Shown in pieces: positions 61,476 through 64,000 of a stretch of DNA of 64,000 nucleotides. Both the position numbers and the translations under genes were made by a program. The DNA lies in the NCBI RefSeq assembly GCF_001292625.1, contig NZ_LAJH01000021.1, forward strand, positions 124,001-188,000, written 5' to 3'. A model generated the notes under the pieces. That model did no database searches. It was given only the letters and a program-made list of their open reading frames with translations, and was not told the origin of the DNA. Numbering within the stretch: the stretch's first letter is position 1; each line of letters starts with the position of its first letter. The DNA comes from Shimia sp. SK013. GTDB lineage: Bacteria > Pseudomonadota > Alphaproteobacteria > Rhodobacterales > Rhodobacteraceae.

Positions 61476-63563
61476 TTAGCTGCGACTTCCCTTGCCTTTG
61501 GCGGCCTTGGCTGCAGCGGCACGGGCTTTGTTTTTCTTGCTGTTCGACTTGCCCGCCGGGGGTGGAGGGCCTTTGCGGTCTTCGGTCGGGCGCGCTTCTT
61601 GATGGGCGCCAGGACGCCGGCGGGGGGCGGTGTCGCCACCTTTGCCTTTGGGGCCGTCAGAAGACCGGTATGGCTTTGATTTTGCCGCAGCGGGTTTGCC
61701 ACCTTTTGATGCGGGCTTTGGTTTCTTCGCGCGTGGGGTTGGATCGTCATTCCAGTCAATCGGCGCGTTGGATTTTGCCGCAGGTTTGCCCTTCGGCTTG
61801 TCAAACTTGGGTTTGTCAAACTTTGGCTTGTCCGATTTTGGTTTGTCGAATTTGGGGCGCTCCGAATAAGGTCGATCGGATTTCGGTTTGTCGCCCCATG
61901 GCTTGTCGGACTTCGGTTTGTCATACGACGGCTTGCCTTTGCCGCCGAACTTGGATCCGCCGCGTGGACCTCCGCCGCTTTTCATGCGTTCCAGCTTGGG
62001 CGCCTCGGCCAGCTGTGTCAGCGTTGCGCCACGCTCCAGTTTGCCTTCGGGGCCGACCTTCGCAAGGAATCCCGCGACGCTGCCTTCTTTGATTTGCACA
62101 AAGGATTCGTTTTCTTGAACGCGGATCGCGCCAATGTCGTTTTTGTTGATGCCGCCAACGTCACAAAGCATCGGCAGGATGCGGCGCGGTTCTGCGCCGG
62201 TTGCGCGGCCACCGGACACGGAGAACCAGACCGAAACGCCAAAATCCTCGCGTGGGGCGGGTTTGGTGTCGACATCGCTCAATTCTTCGGGCGCGGTGCG
62301 CATTGTGCTCATGAGTCGCAAGAAGCCTGCAGCGATCTGTTCCGGCGTGAAGGCGTCCATGATCGAGGCGACGGTTTCCTGATCGCTTTCCGGCACGGGC
62401 TCCAGCCAGGCGGGATCTGCAAACAGGCGCTCTTGGTCGCGTTTCTTGACCTCGTCTGCGGTTGGTGCGCCGCCCCATTCGGCCTGCAATTTGGCCATGC
62501 CAAGAATGCGGCTGGCTTTCTTGTTGGACTTGCGGTTGATGATCAGCGCGCTGACACCTTTGCGTCCGGCGCGGCCGGTACGGCCAGAACGGTGCAACAG
62601 GGTCTCGTGGTTGTTGGGCAATTCGGCATGCACCACCAGATCAAGGTTGGGCAGATCGATGCCGCGCGCGGCAACGTCGGTGGCCACACAAACTTGGGCG
62701 CGGCCATCCCGCATCGCTTGCAGCGCGTGCGTGCGTTCAGACTGTGACAGCTCGCCGGACAAGGCCACAACGTTGAAGCCCCGATTGGACAGGCGGGTGG
62801 TCAGGCGGTTCACCATGGCGCGGGTGTTGGCAAACACAATCGCGTTGGGCGCCTCATAAAAGCGCAGCGTGTTGATCACGGCGTTGTCGACGTCACGGTC
62901 GGCGACGGTCATGGCACGATATTCGATGTCGGCGTGCTGGCCGTTTTCGGATTTGGCAATCACACGCTCTGCGTCACGCTGGTAGCTTTTGGCGAGGCCA
63001 AGGATTGCGTTGGGCACGGTGGCTGAAAACAGCAATGTCTGGCGATCATCGGGCGCTTCGCCAAGGATAAATTCGAGGTCTTCGCGGAAACCCAGATCAA
63101 GCATTTCGTCAGCTTCATCGAGCACCACAGCGCGCAGCACCGAAAGATCGATGGAGCCGCGTGAAATGTGGTCGCGCAAGCGGCCCGGAGTGGCCACAAC
63201 AATGTGCGCACCACGTGCCAGCGCGCGGCGTTCATCGCGCATGTCCATGCCACCCACACAGGAGGCCATCACGGCGCCTGCTTTGGCATAAAGCCATGCG
63301 AGTTCGCGTTTCACCTGCAGCGCAAGTTCACGTGTTGGCGCGATCACCAGCGCCATCGGGGCGGCTGCGGCTTCGAATTTTTCGGCGTCTTGCAGAATAG
63401 TGGGGGCAATGGCGAGGCCAAATCCCAACGTCTTGCCGGACCCGGTTTGCGCGGAAACCAAAAGGTCGCGGCCCGTCAGGTCGGGGTTCAGAACAGCGGT
63501 CTGAACAGGTGTCAGGGTTTCATATCCGCGCTCATCGAGCGCGTCTTGCAGGGCAGTTTTCAC
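61476..63563 (-). CDS. DEAD-box RNA helicase with DbpA-like domain and low-complexity tail
   Basis: A 695-residue helicase. Q-motif region TPVQTAVLNP, Walker A AQTGSGKT (about 38-45), DEAD box LDEADEMLDLGF (about 147), SAT, and the second-lobe RSGRTGRAG. A DbpA-type RNA-binding domain follows (about 440-505; FSVSGGRATGAEPRRI). The last ~185 residues are basic and repetitive with units such as KPKFDKPKSD, like the tails of DeaD/CsdA/RhlE-type proteins involved in ribosome assembly and cold adaptation. Exact class (DeaD-like) is inferred. Ends before a strong terminator. Confidence 0.93.
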   Translation of the reverse strand: MKTALQDALDERGYETLTPVQTAVLNPDLTGRDLLVSAQTGSGKTLGFGLAIAPTILQDAEKFEAAAAPMALVIAPTRELALQVKRELAWLYAKAGAVMASCVGGMDMRDERRALARGAHIVVATPGRLRDHISRGSIDLSVLRAVVLDEADEMLDLGFREDLEFILGEAPDDRQTLLFSATVPNAILGLAKSYQRDAERVIAKSENGQHADIEYRAMTVADRDVDNAVINTLRFYEAPNAIVFANTRAMVNRLTTRLSNRGFNVVALSGELSQSERTHALQAMRDGRAQVCVATDVAARGIDLPNLDLVVHAELPNNHETLLHRSGRTGRAGRKGVSALIINRKSNKKASRILGMAKLQAEWGGAPTADEVKKRDQERLFADPAWLEPVPESDQETVASIMDAFTPEQIAAGFLRLMSTMRTAPEELSDVDTKPAPREDFGVSVWFSVSGGRATGAEPRRILPMLCDVGGINKNDIGAIRVQENESFVQIKEGSVAGFLAKVGPEGKLERGATLTQLAEAPKLERMKSGGGPRGGSKFGGKGKPSYDKPKSDKPWGDKPKSDRPYSERPKFDKPKSDKPKFDKPKFDKPKGKPAAKSNAPIDWNDDPTPRAKKPKPASKGGKPAAAKSKPYRSSDGPKGKGGDTAPRRRPGAHQEARPTEDRKGPPPPAGKSNSKKNKARAAAAKAAKGKGSRS

Positions 63564-63741
63564 AATGACTCTTCTTTATCTCTGGAGTGATGTCCTTTGG
63601 CAGGCATCCCTTGGCGCCACCAGTATGTGGGCCTCTCATGCGCGATAAAGAACAAGAAGCGGCCCGCTTAGACCATCCTTGCGCAGATGTATAGGGCTCA
63701 ACCGCTTTTGTCGGTCCGGCTTGGGGCGACAGGTTTCGAAA

Positions 63742-63765
63742 AAAATGAACTGGTCAGTTCATTTT
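63742..63765. promoter_or_regulatory. 24-bp perfect palindrome, candidate TetR-type operator
   Basis: Arms AAAATGAACTG and CAGTTCATTTT around GT. Length and perfect symmetry suit a TetR-family or similar dimeric repressor. It lies 65 bp before the last gene start and 178 bp from the helicase start, in the divergent intergenic region. Confidence 0.65.
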
Positions 63766-63830
63766 GGACTTGTAAGGACCATTTGAGGCTCTTAACTAAT
63801 TATTTCAATTTCTGAAGCAAGTGGGGACGG

Positions 63831-64000
63831 ATGACAGGGAACACCGAAGACACGCAGTTGCTTTTGCCACCGGATTTGCCGCCGGAGATGACAGCAGCGA
63901 TCGGGGCGTTTGCGCTGGTGCGACAGATGGAGACGCGTCTGGACGACGCCGCCTTTGATACGGATCTGACCAAACAGGAGCGCCGGATGGTGCTGTTTCT
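63831..64000 (+). CDS. Unknown protein, N-terminal part only
   Basis: An open frame from ATG 63831, preceded by GTGGGGACGG, runs to the window end (56 codons): MTGNTEDTQLLLPPDLPPEM, then a probable helical part ALVRQMETRLDDAAFD and LTKQERRMVLF. I do not recognise the family; a regulator-like helical domain is possible. It is the divergent neighbour of the DEAD-box gene and lies behind the 24-bp palindrome, so it is likely the regulated gene or the regulator itself. Confidence 0.55.
   Translation, partial: MTGNTEDTQLLLPPDLPPEMTAAIGAFALVRQMETRLDDAAFDTDLTKQERRMVLF

Overview
The window looks like a chromosomal segment of an alphaproteobacterium of the Rhodobacteraceae (Roseobacter/Rhodobacter group). 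The basis is high GC, cytochrome bc1 genes of Rhodobacter type (petABC), an fds-type formate dehydrogenase, a Rhodobacter-style bS21, and gene families typical of marine roseobacters. This is inferred from the character of the proteins; no database search was run.

Layout. 1-6276: a sugar ABC uptake operon (ATPase, two permeases, binding protein, and a sugar-phosphate isomerase-like protein cut by the window edge). It is read leftwards, with a divergent LacI regulator and two identical 14-bp palindromic operators between them. 6395-8779: a polar amino-acid ABC transporter. 8922-20485: a stand-alone molybdopterin oxidoreductase, a lipid-kinase-like protein, NAD salvage genes (pncA, pncB) flanking a membrane hybrid histidine kinase, an alpha/beta hydrolase with a divergent HxlR regulator, a kinase plus class-III aminotransferase pair (a likely kinase/phospho-lyase pathway), and arfB. 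20574-25250: a possible structured leader, a queuosine-precursor transporter, a phytase-like esterase, the murein endopeptidase MepA, an Atg22-type MFS carrier and a thioesterase. 25391-30767: yggT, recQ, yaaA and a second hybrid histidine kinase. 30914-38397: alpha-2-macroglobulin coupled to PBP1C. 38588-41875: a DinB-like protein and petABC. 42338-47792: a LysR regulator followed by a two-gene formate dehydrogenase with a fused FdsG-FdsB subunit. 47997-52243: two GST-like proteins, a PaiB-like protein, mtaB and dapF.

The most distinctive region is 52374-61312, an integrated mobile element of about 8.9 kb sitting in the 3' half of a tRNA-Lys(UUU) gene. It is bounded by identical 49-bp direct repeats (attL/attR). 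Its right part holds a backbone of tyrosine integrase, unknown protein, AlpA-like excisionase, a small conserved-looking protein and a Rep_trans-like replication initiator. Its left part holds cargo: an eroded ATPase fragment, a secreted Rap1a/Tai-like protein, a secreted SH3b-excalibur protein, a complete ribosomal protein bS21 gene with its own terminator, an HNH endonuclease and copies of a dispersed repeat. Similar 23-bp sequences near both ends are probably integrase arm sites.

After the element, a DEAD-box RNA helicase with a long low-complexity tail and the start of an unknown gene behind a 24-bp palindrome close the window. No CRISPR array, rRNA gene or insertion sequence was seen.
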